64,000 bases of DNA from Henckelia pumila. Taxonomy: Eukaryota > Streptophyta > Magnoliopsida > Lamiales > Gesneriaceae. The notes under the pieces were generated by a model, which searched no databases, was not told the DNA's origin, and saw nothing but the letters and a program-made list of their open reading frames with translations. Location of the stretch: assembly GCF_033568475.1 (NCBI RefSeq), contig NC_133121.1, positions 2,790,001 through 2,854,000 on the forward strand, given 5' to 3'. The stretch's first letter is position 1, and the number at the start of each line of letters is the position of its first letter. This document shows, one piece after another, positions 10,525-21,873 of this stretch. The position numbers and the translations under genes were made by a program.

Positions 10525-12293
10525 TAGGGATGCAAACGAATCGAACATGTTCGTAAGCTTTACGAGTCCGCTCGATAAATATTTGATTCGTATTCGAGCT
10601 TATCGAACTCGAGCTGAATTCGAACATGTTCGAAATTTTTTTCGAGCCGACCTCGAGCCGAAATTACTCTGTTAGACAGTTCGCAAATTGTTCGCGAGCC
10701 TTAATATTTAATTAATATAATATAATTATATAATAAATATATATACATTTCGAACTTTTTTCGAACATTTCGAGCTTTTCGAACCATAATATCCGAATAG
10801 TTCACGATTCACGAATAGGTTCGAATATTTCAAACCGAACTCGAACTCGAACTTCATTTCGAGCCGAGCTCGAGCCAAAATATTTGAAATTATCGAACTT
10901 CGAATCGAGCTCGAACTCGAATATACTCTTATGAGTAAAATGTATTTTGGTACACGAACTATTGGTAAAATGTCATATTGGTACACGAACTATTGAAAAT
11001 GGCTTAATTGATACATGATCCAATTAAAATGTCAATTTTACCCTTAATAGGAATTAATATTATATTTATTAAATTTAAAATATCATATTTATATAAAAAA
11101 ATTAATTGAGTAAAATTCATTTTGATACACGAACTATATGTAAAATGTCAATTTGATACACGAACTATAAGAGAATGATTTAATTGGTACATGATTTAAT
11201 TAAAAAGTTTAATTTATCCTTTAGTAATTGATTTTAAGTTCAATTATTTTTAATAATAAAATCAACTAAGTGTACATTTTATTTTTTAAATTAATTTTTA
11301 TTTATTGTAAATTAAAATTTATATTAATTTAAAAATAATAAAAAATAAGTATCTTAATATTTTTATAATATATTTATATTTTACTCATTAATAAATTATT
11401 TATATTTTTAAAATATTAATAATATAAAATAAAATGGTTTTTTTTGTTATCTATGTAAATAATTATCCATTTAAAAAATTGTTATAAATTATATAATAAT
11501 AAAATCACAAACTCAATGAATAAATAATATGCAAGACTAAAATATATTTAATAACGATAAAATATAATTAAATAAATATTTATTTATTTATATTTAATTT
11601 AAGTGCGAGTAAAAAAATATAAAATTACAAATTATTAAATCGAGTAAAAAAATTTGGGTTATTAGAACTACGTAAATTGAGATAATGAGTGAGATTTTTT
11701 CTGTGATATTTGTTTTTGCATGATCTAATTTTTAATGTTGAAAATGTTTATACTAAATTTTGGAAAACTAAAATGGTGATTATGCTTGTTTCAATCATTT
11801 AAACACAAGATCAACAGACTTCGGTGATATTTTTTTTTTATCATATAAATATATTATAATATTTAATTTGACTTAACAATTGTTTATCATTATATATATA
11901 ATTAATTTTTAAATAAATACGATATTTTAAAATTAATCAATATAATTTTAATTATTATTAAGAGTAAAATTGAACTTTTAATTGGATCATATAACTATTA
12001 AGCCATTTTTAATTGTTCGTATACCAATATGACATTTTACCAATAATTCGTGTACTAAAATACATTTTACTATTTTAAATTAATAAATATAATATTAATT
12101 CTTATTAAGGGTAAAATTGACCTTTAATTGGATCATGTACCAATTAAGCCATTTTCAATAGTTTGTGTACCAATATTACATTTTACCAATAGTTCGTGTA
12201 CCAAAATACATTTTACTCATACTCTTATTGAGCCGAATTCGAGCCTTAAAATTTTACTATTATTCGGCTCGATTCGGTTCGATTGCACCCCTA
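10525..12293. mobile_element. hAT-type MITE split by a Mutator-type element
   Basis: The left end TAGGGATGCAAACGAATCG and the complement of the right end, TAGGGGTGCAATCGAACCG, are the familiar hAT MITE termini. They are flanked by a perfect 8-bp target-site duplication ATTACAAC (10517-10524 and 12294-12301). The arms are rich in 'tcgagc' and 'cgaactcg' words. Without the inner insertion (10933-12218 plus one duplicated flank) the element would be about 0.47 kb. Confidence 0.88.
10933..12218. mobile_element. long-TIR Mutator-type non-autonomous element, nested
   Basis: The ends GAGTAAAATG and CATTTTACTC are flanked by a perfect 10-bp target-site duplication ATACTCTTAT (10923-10932 and 12219-12228). 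The long terminal repeats (about 290 and 260 bp) are each built from two related blocks, starting at 10933 and about 11106 on the left and mirrored on the right. Each carries 'ggtacacgaactat' or a variant. The interior (about 11230-11950) is AT-rich without coding capacity. It sits inside the hAT MITE. Confidence 0.88.
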
Positions 12294-12382
12294 ATTACAA
12301 CTATGGATTGGTCTAAAATAACTAAATTCTCTAAAATAAAGGGTTGATCAGCGGGCATTTTTTAAAAACTGTTTATAGAAAT

Positions 12383-14332
12383 AATACCGTTTGGTTCGAG
12401 GATAGGATAAATAGTACTTAGATAAGTAATATAATTCAATATAAAATAAATAAAAATGATAGTTAATATAATATTTGATTTGATTGATAGATTATAGTTT
12501 ATGTGATTTGATTGAATTTTGATAAGCACGAATTTTATAGCTTATTTGACACTTTATTTTGTCGTATTCGTGCTTATTTGGCATTTATATTCCGAGTTTT
12601 GTGCATAAATTGTCATATTTTCTATGTTTGTAGGTTTGACTAAGAATTGAGAAGAACTGAATATTGAAAAAAAAAAGTCAAACAATTCAATGTCACGTTG
12701 GAACTTGGCCGGAGAACACGAAAAAATCTTAAGTCGCCAAGAGAATTGAAGGAAAGAAATAGCACGAACCCTGTGCATACTTTGGAAGATGGTCCGTGCA
12801 TGTTCGAAGCAAAAGAGATTGGATGAAAAATAGTGCACGGACCCCGTGTATCATCTGGGAAAGGGTCCGTGTACCATCGGCTTTTGAGATGTTCATCACA
12901 GAAAAATGCATGGACCCCGTGCACCTTCTGGAAGAGGGTCAGTGTGGCTTCGTAAAATGTTGGGGCTGGAGTTTTTAATACACGGACCTAGGCACAGACC
13001 ATGTCCGGGGTCCGTGTACATCGCAGATATGGAAAAAAAATAATTCGCGCAGAATTTGGGATTTTTGGAACTCTGATTATTTTAGGCAATATTAGACATT
13101 ATTTTGGACGAGAATAAGGGAGGTATAAATAGAGCCAAGCCCTAATTAGAGGAAACGTCTGATTTTTTACTCTGAGACTTTTGCGAGATTTTCGGGATTT
13201 GACGGCTGAGTTCTTGGAAAAGAAGAAACGCGCAACGCAAGCAAGATTCGGCATTAGTGCTGAGAATTTTTTTTCTTTTTTATGTTTTATTTTATTATGA
13301 ATTCAAACATGAAACTTTTGTTTGATTTTATTATTATGGAGTAGTCGTCCTTTGACCGGGGCCACAATAGGGCCAGACTATTGATTTTTGTTCATGGAAC
13401 GGATTGATTGAGTTTTGGTTTATGAAATATTTATTGATTAATGTTTGTGCATAATTCTTGGTTTTTATCTGGCCAATTAATTGCATGTCTGTCGTTCGAT
13501 CTGGACTTGAAAAAAAAAAGATTGAAATTAGCTTCAAAATATTGATTAACACATGGTTAAACCGACTAGAAATAGTATTCGGTTTCAGTGTGCGATTTTA
13601 AGCGAAAGCTAAAATTCCATAACTCGTGAATGCGTTTTTGTTTAATTAAATTCAATTAGAAATAATTAGACTGTTAAATGAAAATAGGGTTATTAATTCT
13701 AAAAATAGATTAATGATTATTCTAGGGAATTTCGTCGTGAATATGAATGATTCTTGTTTGATCAAATCCAATACATGACAATTATCGATATCTGGTACCG
13801 TTGTGTGTTCTTGGTCATTTTCCTAAAATATGAATCAGTCTTAAAGCTTTTCTGCTCATTTAATTTAATTTTAACTTCTGCTTTAGAATAATTTAGTTTA
13901 TTTTCATTAGTTTAATAATTCCTTAAAAATCCTTTATTTTAATTAGCCTAGATTAATTTGAATAGTCTATATATTAGTATTTAAACGTTATTCTCTGTGG
14001 GATCGACTTGGACTCTGTCCAATTATATTATAACTTGACCTAGTTCACTTGCTAGAATTTTCCCAACCGAAATCGTCGGTCAAATTTTATATAAAAATGA
14101 TAAATTATAATTTTATCCTTTTTAAAAATAAATAAAATATGAATAATATTATTTATAAGGATAAGATAATAATTTAAATTCAATGATTTGATTGATATAA
14201 AATAAATGATTAATGATTTGATTGATATAAAATAAATAATTAATAGATGAATAAATAGTATGACAAAAAAAACGAAGTATTAGATATGACAAGTTATACA
14301 ATTATTATTTGTACTTGTATAAACAAGATATC
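12383..14332 (+). mobile_element. AT-rich MITE split by a solo LTR
   Basis: The two flanks of the solo LTR together match the minus strand of the element at 8047-8434. The left part runs from ATACCGTTTGG at about 12383 to 12519, and the right part from 14083 to about 14332. The outer ends are less well conserved than the interior, so the limits may be off by some bases. Confidence 0.7.
12520..14082 (+). mobile_element. solo LTR of an LTR retrotransposon (probably Ty3/Gypsy)
   Basis: The 1563-bp unit starts TGATAAGCAC and ends CGTCGGTCA, the usual TG...CA. It is flanked by a perfect 5-bp duplication AATTT (12515-12519 and 14083-14087). No internal region or second LTR lies between the duplications, so it is a recombined solo LTR. 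A TATA box (TATAAATAGA, from 13124) with a leader-like stretch after it fits an LTR promoter. The phrase 'ctctgtgggatcgac' near 13990 is common close to the 3' end of plant Gypsy LTRs. The element is a fossil. Confidence 0.85.
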
Positions 14333-14497
14333 AAATTCTTACATTAAAATCTATCGATGAAGGACAAATTTTAGTTTTTTTTTTATAATTTAATTTAAAT
14401 AACGTAAAATATATATGTTTGGTACAACTACTACAATCTCTTCTCAAAAACAAATCTTCTCTTAATTAGAACCATAAGCTCCCCATCTTCTTCAGCC

Positions 14498-15451
14498 ATG
14501 GCCGCAGCCAGCTCAGACGAACTCCTCCACGACTTTTTCCCCTTGCTCAGACACTACAAAGATGGCCGAATCGAAAGATACATGGGCACCGATTTCTTCC
14601 CAGCGTCGCTCGACGACCCAGCGACCGGCGTGCAATCCAAAGACGTCGTGATCGCACCGGAATTCAACCTCTCGGCCCGCCTTTTCCTGCCGAAAGACGC
14701 CGCCCCAGCCAAGAAACTTCCGATTCTTGTCTATTTTCACGGAGGTGCCTTTGTGATCGAATCCGCCTTCTCTGCACAGTACCACAAGCACCTGAATCTC
14801 TTGGTCGCAGAAGCCGACGTTGTAGCAGTGTCTTTAAACTACAGGTTGGCCCCGGAGCACCCTCTCCCGATCGCTTTCGAAGATTCTTGGCTCGCCCTCA
14901 AATGGGTAGCTTCGCAATCCACAGAAGAAGGCCGTGAAGAATGGATCAAAGAGTACGGAGATATGAATCGCGTGTACTTAGGCGGGGACAGCGCCGGCGG
15001 CACTATAGCACACCATGTAGCCTTACGTACGGGGATCGAGAACTTGAAAGGCTTAAATCTACGTGGGGCTTTTCTCAATTGTCCATATTTTTTGGGGGAC
15101 ACTCCGTTGAGGAATGAAGAGACTAATAATACTAAGGATTATGTGGATAAACTTTGGCATTACGCATGTCCGAGTACTAAAGGATGCGACGATCCGATGA
15201 TTAATCCGGCGACGGATCCGAGACTTCTGAGCATGGGGTGTAAAAGATTGCTTGTTTATGTTGCGGAGAAGGATTTTTTGAGGGAAAGAGGGGTGTATTA
15301 TAAGGAGATATTGGAGAAGATTGGGTGGGATGGAGAGGTTGAAGTTGTGGATGTGGAAGGGGAGAGTCATGTTTTCAGTGTGTTAGCTCCCACTAGTGAG
15401 ACTAGTGTGGCTATGTTTAAAAAAGTTGCTTCTTTTATTAACGATGAATAG
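14498..15451 (+). CDS. carboxylesterase (CXE family), HGGA variant
   Basis: This is an intronless carboxylesterase of 317 residues starting MAAASSDELL, a close paralogue of the gene at 5047-6042, without a signal peptide and thus probably cytosolic. The triad is present: Ser165 in GDSAGG, Asp259 in VAEKDFL, His291 in ESHVFSV. The oxyanion-hole motif reads HGGAF at 81-85 instead of HGGGF. It is shorter than its sister because the loop after 'ENLKG' and the region before 'DYVDKLW' are contracted. The 5' part of the gene is markedly richer in G and C than the surrounding DNA, as in the other two copies. The start is supported by the shared N-terminus. It is divergent from the 5047 copy, with nested transposons between them. 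The substrate is unknown. Confidence 0.95.
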   Translation: MAAASSDELLHDFFPLLRHYKDGRIERYMGTDFFPASLDDPATGVQSKDVVIAPEFNLSARLFLPKDAAPAKKLPILVYFHGGAFVIESAFSAQYHKHLNLLVAEADVVAVSLNYRLAPEHPLPIAFEDSWLALKWVASQSTEEGREEWIKEYGDMNRVYLGGDSAGGTIAHHVALRTGIENLKGLNLRGAFLNCPYFLGDTPLRNEETNNTKDYVDKLWHYACPSTKGCDDPMINPATDPRLLSMGCKRLLVYVAEKDFLRERGVYYKEILEKIGWDGEVEVVDVEGESHVFSVLAPTSETSVAMFKKVASFINDE

Positions 15452-16388
15452 CTGATTCTTGTCTTTTGAGTTCGTGCTTGTTTGTAATCTGTGATCAAAG
15501 ACAAAAAGCTAGAAATTAAGGGGACATCAAAGCAAGTGCTGTGTGTAAAGTGAGCTTTATTTGATTAGTACTCTGTATTTGGCTTTAGATGTCTCTGCTT
15601 GTGAGAAAATTGAAATCTTGCACATAATTTATTAAAGATAAAACCTATTTGCGCCAAAGCTAGCTAGCACCATGGATTGGCGCTCGATGTGAGTTGGTCT
15701 TGGAAGGCTTTAATGCACCAACACCTCAAACTAAATAACTTGGGCCATTTCAGTGGATGACCAAAAATACATTTTATTTTATATCATTCAATAAATAAAT
15801 TCTAAAATGAATAATTGATTTGTTAAATTTTTTAAAAAATAATTAATTATTAGTACACGGAGCACATGCGTTGCATGTACATAAAATATATATTATTGAA
15901 ATTAAAATATTTTTTTAAACTTGAATTTAATTATAATTCTTGTTTAAATGCTAGGATAGTGTGATAGTGAAGATAGTGAAACAAAATGTGGGAAGTTTTT
16001 GAATAAAAAAATTATTTTTTTGGGCCTTCATTATTAAACACTTGTGTGTGTCATATAATATATAATATTTTTTGATTTTTTATGGTACTTGAAAATTAAT
16101 TATTGGAAATATAATATAAGTCTAATATGCTAATATAATCAAATTGATATTTGATATATATATATATATATTTGATATTTAATATATATTTGATATATAT
16201 ATATATGTGTGTCATGACACACCAAAAATTATTTATTGTAAAGCACCAAACCTTTATATAATAATATAGATAGTATAGATATTAGAAAAATGATAAAATG
16301 ATAAATTTGGAAATACATTTTAATGATCAAATATGTTTTTTTATGGGGTTTATATATTATAATACAACAAAGATATATTATTGACTAT
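15452..16388. other. 3' flank and AT-rich intergenic DNA
   Basis: The first 150 bp probably contain the 3' untranslated region of the upstream esterase gene. The rest is AT-rich, with a compound (TA)n tract around 16155-16206. No gene was seen. Confidence 0.45.
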
Positions 16389-16402
16389 TGGGCCAAGCCC
16401 AT
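16389..16402. promoter_or_regulatory. paired site II-like (TGGGCC/GCCCA) element
   Basis: TGGGCCAAGCCCAT is made of two facing GGGCC/GCCCA cores, the site II type bound by TCP factors in plant housekeeping promoters. It lies 9 bp before the ATG at 16412. The same 14 bases occur at 35677-35690. Confidence 0.5.
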
Positions 16403-16411
16403 ACAGAAATA

Positions 16412-16618
16412 ATGGGAACGGCGACGGAGAAATCGCAGGTCCAACTGTTGAAGCTGCACCGGACTCAATCGGCCGGCAATTTGCGCGCCTCCTTCACCAC
16501 AAGCATAGTCCTGCGCCGCCTGCAATCTCTTCTCTCCCACCTGTTCGTTAGCCACGCACCACGTCTGCTCCACGGTACTAGTGGAGAAGTCCCTTGTGTC
16601 GCCACTGCTGCTATTCTG
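16412..16618 (+). CDS. putative first exon of an unrecognised small protein
   Basis: An ATG opens 69 codons with clearly raised GC content against its AT-rich surroundings, followed by a consensus donor GTGAGT at 16619. The peptide is basic and Leu-rich (motifs HRTQSAGNLR, VLRRLQSLLSHL, GEVPCVATAAIL) and starts MGTATEKSQ. I do not recognise the family. The frame stays open past the donor to 16930, but there the DNA turns T-rich and the peptide loses protein-like composition, so splicing is more likely. Candidate acceptors such as TTTTTTTAG at about 17154-17162 or CCCTTTTCAG at about 17869-17878 would each add only a few residues before a stop. It could be a tiny gene of 70-80 residues, a 5' leader exon of the PIG-M gene downstream, or a remnant. 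Confidence 0.4.
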
Positions 16619-18528
16619 GTGAGTGCGTTTTTCAATAGTCATCGTAAAGTTTTCATTTTTGAATCCTTTTTTGGGCCAAATCGTTTCTCGCGATGTGAAT
16701 TGCTGTTAATTCTTGTTTGTTTAGTTTTTCTCGTTTCTTGTTTGTTTATTTGGGGTGCGTCGTGTGACGAAGTTGTGAATGTTGTGCTTTTGAAGGAACA
16801 GTCTTTGTTGGACATTTTTGTTAATGTGCGTCGTGTTGCATTGAATGAACCTTGTGCTTTTTTTTGTGGAGAGAATGTAGCAATGGAAAGATTCACGGCC
16901 ATGGGAGTTAATTGTTTTTGGATTTTGTAACCTTTTTCTGCTTGTCCTGGGTCAATCTCTTTAAGGTTAAATTAGTTTCATTTGTATGTTATTCCTAGAA
17001 ATAGATTAGTAAAAAAAACACATATTTTTTAATCTCTTTGCATTAGTCATTGACTTGAAAAATTGGTTTCGTTTCCTGTATTAACTGACGACAAAGTACC
17101 TGCAACTACTTCCATGAGCAACTGTATGTAATTTGATTATGCTATTATATTATATTTTTTTAGAAAACCAGACAATAGAAATTCTTCTGTTACCAGACCA
17201 CATCGAGAATTGAACACTATATCTGATTGATTATCAACCCAGCGGCCACAAGCAAGAAACAGTACAGAAGCCACTCTAGAATCTACAGCATGGACTTGTG
17301 AACAATTCATGTTCACCACCACAACTATCAAAATAGCATTAGATAATTCAAACCTCAAGATTCGATTTTTACACAGTCAACACTATCCTGACTATCTTTC
17401 AATATACACATTTCTGAACTTCAAAATTAGCTGAAAGTTTTCAATTTACTGACATTCCACACGACGCTCCCAACAAGCACGAAGGACAGTTATGCAAAAG
17501 CTAAGACACTGTAGATGCACTCCCAAAGTAAAACTGTAAAATGCATCAAGAAATCAAGGATAAATATCAATTGCCTCTTCAAACGCCGTTGTAGAAGAAA
17601 ACATAGATTAAAACAAAGACCTTGACTTTATCTTTGAGTCGCTGGAGCTTGGAGAGCTCGGAATGTGGTGATACGGAAACGGAATAACAGCAGAGTGAAG
17701 GAGCGACCGATGCCTTGACAACCAATAGGTGAAACAAAACTAAGTCTAATGCACATTTCGTTGTGGCACCGAACTGGGCTATTGCTGATTTTTAAAGTTG
17801 CTTTTTTTGGCCGTTTACTTGCATATTTTGCTGAAACCGGTATCAAATCATGACCTAAAACGACCCCCCCTTTTCAGATTTTGGACATTATTTAATCGAT
17901 TAATGAAATGAGAGGCCATAGAAATTGTTGAGTAAGTGGTGATGTTTTTGTGTGAAATGCACATTGCTTCATGGCAATTTGTCCATCTTCATCCCGAGAT
18001 CACCAACCACATTGAATTTTTTGACATACCCTCTGTTAGATACTTTAGAAAATTGGGCTGGATAAGTGAACATGGGGTTATTATCATGGGCCTCTCCACT
18101 TATCAAGAGAATTCTAAAGACAGCAACTACAAGAGGAAAGGGATTAGAAGGGGGCAAGATAAATTAGGCTGGATAGAAGGGAAGGGGGATTCGTTCGTGT
18201 TTATTCTGTGTTGTTCTTACTACTTTGTTCTAGGGGCAAGGAAAACGAGTGTATTCTTCTTGTATAATGATTCTATCCTTGGCTGAGATATTCCTCATAG
18301 TAAATCAATTTATTTTTCTTTTTCCATTAGGGAATATTTGCAGATTTAATTGTGTTAGACTTAGGAGATCTAGATCCTAACACCCTCTTCCACAGATATC
18401 TCAATCAGCATGTCAGATGGACCACGACAATGTTCTCCGCAGCATGGCCAGTTGTGGTGTTGAGCATTAGGAATAGATATTGTGGTCTTTGACTCAAGGT
18501 GGTTGTTAATTTGCTGGACGTATTATCT

Positions 18529-21500
18529 ATGGCAGAAATAAGTTTCCACGCTCTAATTCTTTTCTCAGCATTGTTTCGCATATTTCTGATTTTGTATGGG
18601 GAGTGGCAAGATGCTTTTATGGGGGTTAGATACACGGATATTGACTATTTTGTTTTTTCTGATGCTGCTGCCTTGATGGCATCTGGAAAATCACCTTATG
18701 AAAGATCTACTTATCGGTATTCACCCCTAATAGCATTTCTTCTTATGCCTAACTCGTTTCTTCATCGATCGTGGGGTAAATTCCTTTTCTCAGCCTCAGG
18801 TATGCCATGTTATTTACTAGAAAAGTACCTATGTTTTTATGTGGCAATTGAACTGGGTTGTATTGAAATTTGGACTTATGTTTAATCAAAGGGGATTGAT
18901 TCTAACAATGAAAGAAAAGAAACATATTCGGTGCTAAATTCTTAAGCATTGTAATCTGAGGGCAGCCAAGTCAGGTCGGTGTTGGTCGGGTGCTATTATC
19001 TTGATATCTTAACCTTAAGAAAAATGGTAATTACTAAACATGAATTGGTTGTATCCAGACTTAACTGCTTAATAAGATTTTAAGGCTTTATGTTTGGAAT
19101 TTATTGATGCTCTATATGTATATTTTTTGTAATTTTCTTTCTTTTCTTTTCGAAGGGGTTGGTAAGGAGGGGAGCTCATCATAAAGCTCATTTCCAAAAA
19201 AACTAATCATTTGTCAACTAACTTCTAGATTCTGTTAACTTATTTCTGGAAAATATGAAGGGAAAACAAAGTAATGAGTACTTCACCTTTATGAAAATTA
19301 AATAGGCATCTCAACACTTACTTTTTATAAAAATTGTAAAATTTACCCTTGTTAATTCGATTTTTTGAACATGCGTCTATGTTGCCACTAAAAATGTGAA
19401 TAATATTACGTTGAGTGTACACAAATAGTCTTTTATTGTTATATAATATTTTTCCAGATCCACAGAATACATCCATAGGAATATAATTTTCCAGATCTAC
19501 ACAACAAGGTTGCAAGAAACTATGGAATAATTGAGCAAGAAACCATGAAATCTTCGAGTAAGATTCAACAGTTTCTTGTATGGGAAATTTCGACTCAATA
19601 TTGAGCTTCACGTTGGTTTCTTAGTTTTACCACGATCACGTGTTAAAAAGATTACACTAGCAGGGGTATATCGTGCAATTTATATAAAATATCAAGGGTT
19701 TAGACGTCTATTTAATTTTCATAGGCGTGAAATACATATTTACGATATTTTACAGGGGTTTTGGTGCAAATAGCTTTTTCAACTATGTAGGTCTCAGGAA
19801 AAATAAAATTATGGAGGGCTTCCTTCTCATGTCAATCTTTTTGGACCAGTTTGCACTCATCTTTTCCTTTTAGTAACTAAAGTATATGTTAAGGTGCTAA
19901 TAGGAACAAGATTACTTGTGCATTGGATGGTTTGTTATGCATCCAATGACAATTCGGTTATATATCATAACTCAAATTCACTCAACAGATCTACTTGCGG
20001 GATCCTTGATTCACAAAATCTTGAAGTTACGGGGAGTACCTGCCAAACTCTGCCGCTACTCTGCTATGGCATGGCTTTTTAATCCGTTCACGTTCACGAT
20101 TGGAACCCGGGGCAACTGCGAGCCCATTGTGTGTGCCATTATTCTTTGGATCTTATTACTTCTGATGAAGGGTACAACTTCAGTCCCTTTTGATGAATTT
20201 TCTTCCAGTATATACCTTAACAATTTCTCACTTGTTTTTCTAAATGCCTGCATGTGAAGTTGAACTAACGATGTATGTAAATCTATCCGCATTTGAAGAC
20301 ACTTGGTTAGTTATTACTAGGAGTTTAGGAGCATTAAACTAACAGCATATACTTTAATAGACTCCAAACATATGCATAGGAAAGTTATTTTTGTTTTCAA
20401 GTACTAATTTTGTTATGCAATCTATAGTTTGTGTGAATGTTAAATCATTAAAGCAAATTCACTCGAAAGTGATGCTCTATTTGTGCTCTTTCATTTTTAC
20501 TAACTGGAGCACATACGAAAGCCTCACTTATGCATGCATAAAAGTTGCAGTATCCACCTTCAGTGCGAGCACAAAAAGCCAGTAAGACATTGAATATGTA
20601 AGCAAATTGCAGATGTACTAAAGAAGATACAGAGAAACCAAAGCTTTTTAGGTATTTCTGCATCAATATACTCAATTTATAATCAATTTGTAAATTTTAA
20701 GTAGCAGTCAACTGGCTGCGTCTTGCAAGACATTTCTGTGATGAGATTCATCAACATGAGTATGTCTGAAAATTAATACTATCCAACATCTCTCTACATG
20801 TTCATGTTTGCACTTGGAGTCAAGACCCAAAATTTTTGTTATCCTTTAGGTTATATATTTCTTTGTATGAACTGCAGCCAAAATCAGCTATTTTAATTTT
20901 TTGTTGTCATTTGGACAGGCAATCTGTTACAGGCAGCATTTTGGTACGGGCTTGTTGTTCACCTCAGAATATATCCTATAATCTATGCACTTCCCATCAT
21001 CTTGTTTCTGGATCCTCAACATTTTCGACCGGGTAAAAAACCTGCCTTAGTGAACTGGAGTTCTAGAAATTCAAAATTATCCCATGACTTGAGCGACACC
21101 ATCTCGCAGTCCACATGGGCATTTCTAACAAGCACTATTACTTGGAAGAGAGCCATATTTGGACTAATTTCTGGATCCACTTTCTTCATCTTGACTGGGC
21201 TATGCTTCCATTTATACGGATGGGAATTCTTGCACGAGGCGCTTCTGTATCATCTCACGCGTACAGACCCACGACACAATTTTTCTATGTACTTCTACCA
21301 CATATACCTCCGTTACGAACACGAGTTCTCCGTGACAGAAAAGCTCATTGCCTTTCTTCCTCAGTTCACAGTGCAGCTAGTTCTGATATTCAGTTTTGCC
21401 CGTGATTTGCCGTTCTGTTTCTTTCTCCAGACACTTGCATTCGTGGCGTTCAACAAGGTTTGTGACGATATAATACCTTTACTTCTGCAAAAATACCCCT

Positions 21501-21873
21501 TTTATGCATAAATTATACGAGAGAACCATTATTTGATTGATGTTTAATGTTTATCCAGGTCATAACTGCACAATACTTTGTATGGTTCTTCTGTCTACTG
21601 CCTCTAATATTGCCATGGAGCAAGATGCAGCTTAAATGGAAAGGTCTGGCTTGCATCTTTTTCTGGATTGGAGCTCAAACCCATTGGCTGTTTTGGGGTT
21701 ATTTGCTCGAATTTCGAGGTAAGAACGTGTTCATTCAGCTTTGGGTTGCATGTTTGGTGTTCTTGGCAGCAAATACTTTTGTACTTGTTACTGTCATTCG
21801 CAACCATGTGTACTGTCCAGTGTTAAAACGACTAGAGCTGGAAAATTTGAGCAAAACTCTGAAAGATGATTGA
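18529..21873 (+). CDS. PIGM: GPI mannosyltransferase 1 (PIG-M / PEANUT1-like)
   Basis: This enzyme adds the first alpha-1,4 mannose to GlcN-PI in GPI-anchor synthesis at the ER. Four exons are read: 18529-18799, 19989-20171, 20919-21457 and 21559-21873. All junctions are GT-AG and the total is 1308 bp, 435 residues. The catalytic DXD is Asp37-Ile-Asp39 in RYTDIDY. Other family marks are [15 protein letters not shown] in exon 1, [16 protein letters not shown] in exon 2, and the [20 protein letters not shown] loop in exon 3. Several hydrophobic spans fit a polytopic GT50 protein. The ATG at 18529 is chosen because [18 protein letters not shown] matches the start of plant homologues. Family work places PIG-M in a complex with PIG-X; loss in Arabidopsis (PEANUT1) affects walls and embryos. 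It is probably a single full-length functional gene. Confidence 0.95.

Noticed and set aside
10221-10986. Several 65-86 residue frames on both strands
   Set aside because: They fall in or next to the hAT MITE and reflect its 'tcgaac' composition, not a protein.
12554-12978. Overlapping frames of 60-94 residues
   Set aside because: They come from the ~73-bp repeats of the solo LTR and no protein family is visible.
16639-16930. Continuation of the 16412 frame past the GTGAGT donor
   Set aside because: Composition turns T-rich and intron-like, so it is more likely intron than coding.
17137-17846. Minus-strand frames and a possible exon ending SELSKLQRLKDKVK
   Set aside because: No in-frame ATG, a poor donor (GTCTTT) and no partner exon could be found.
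17936-18286. 116-residue frame upstream of PIG-M
   Set aside because: It opens at a non-ATG codon (GTG), has no recognised family and is better read as leader or promoter DNA of PIG-M.
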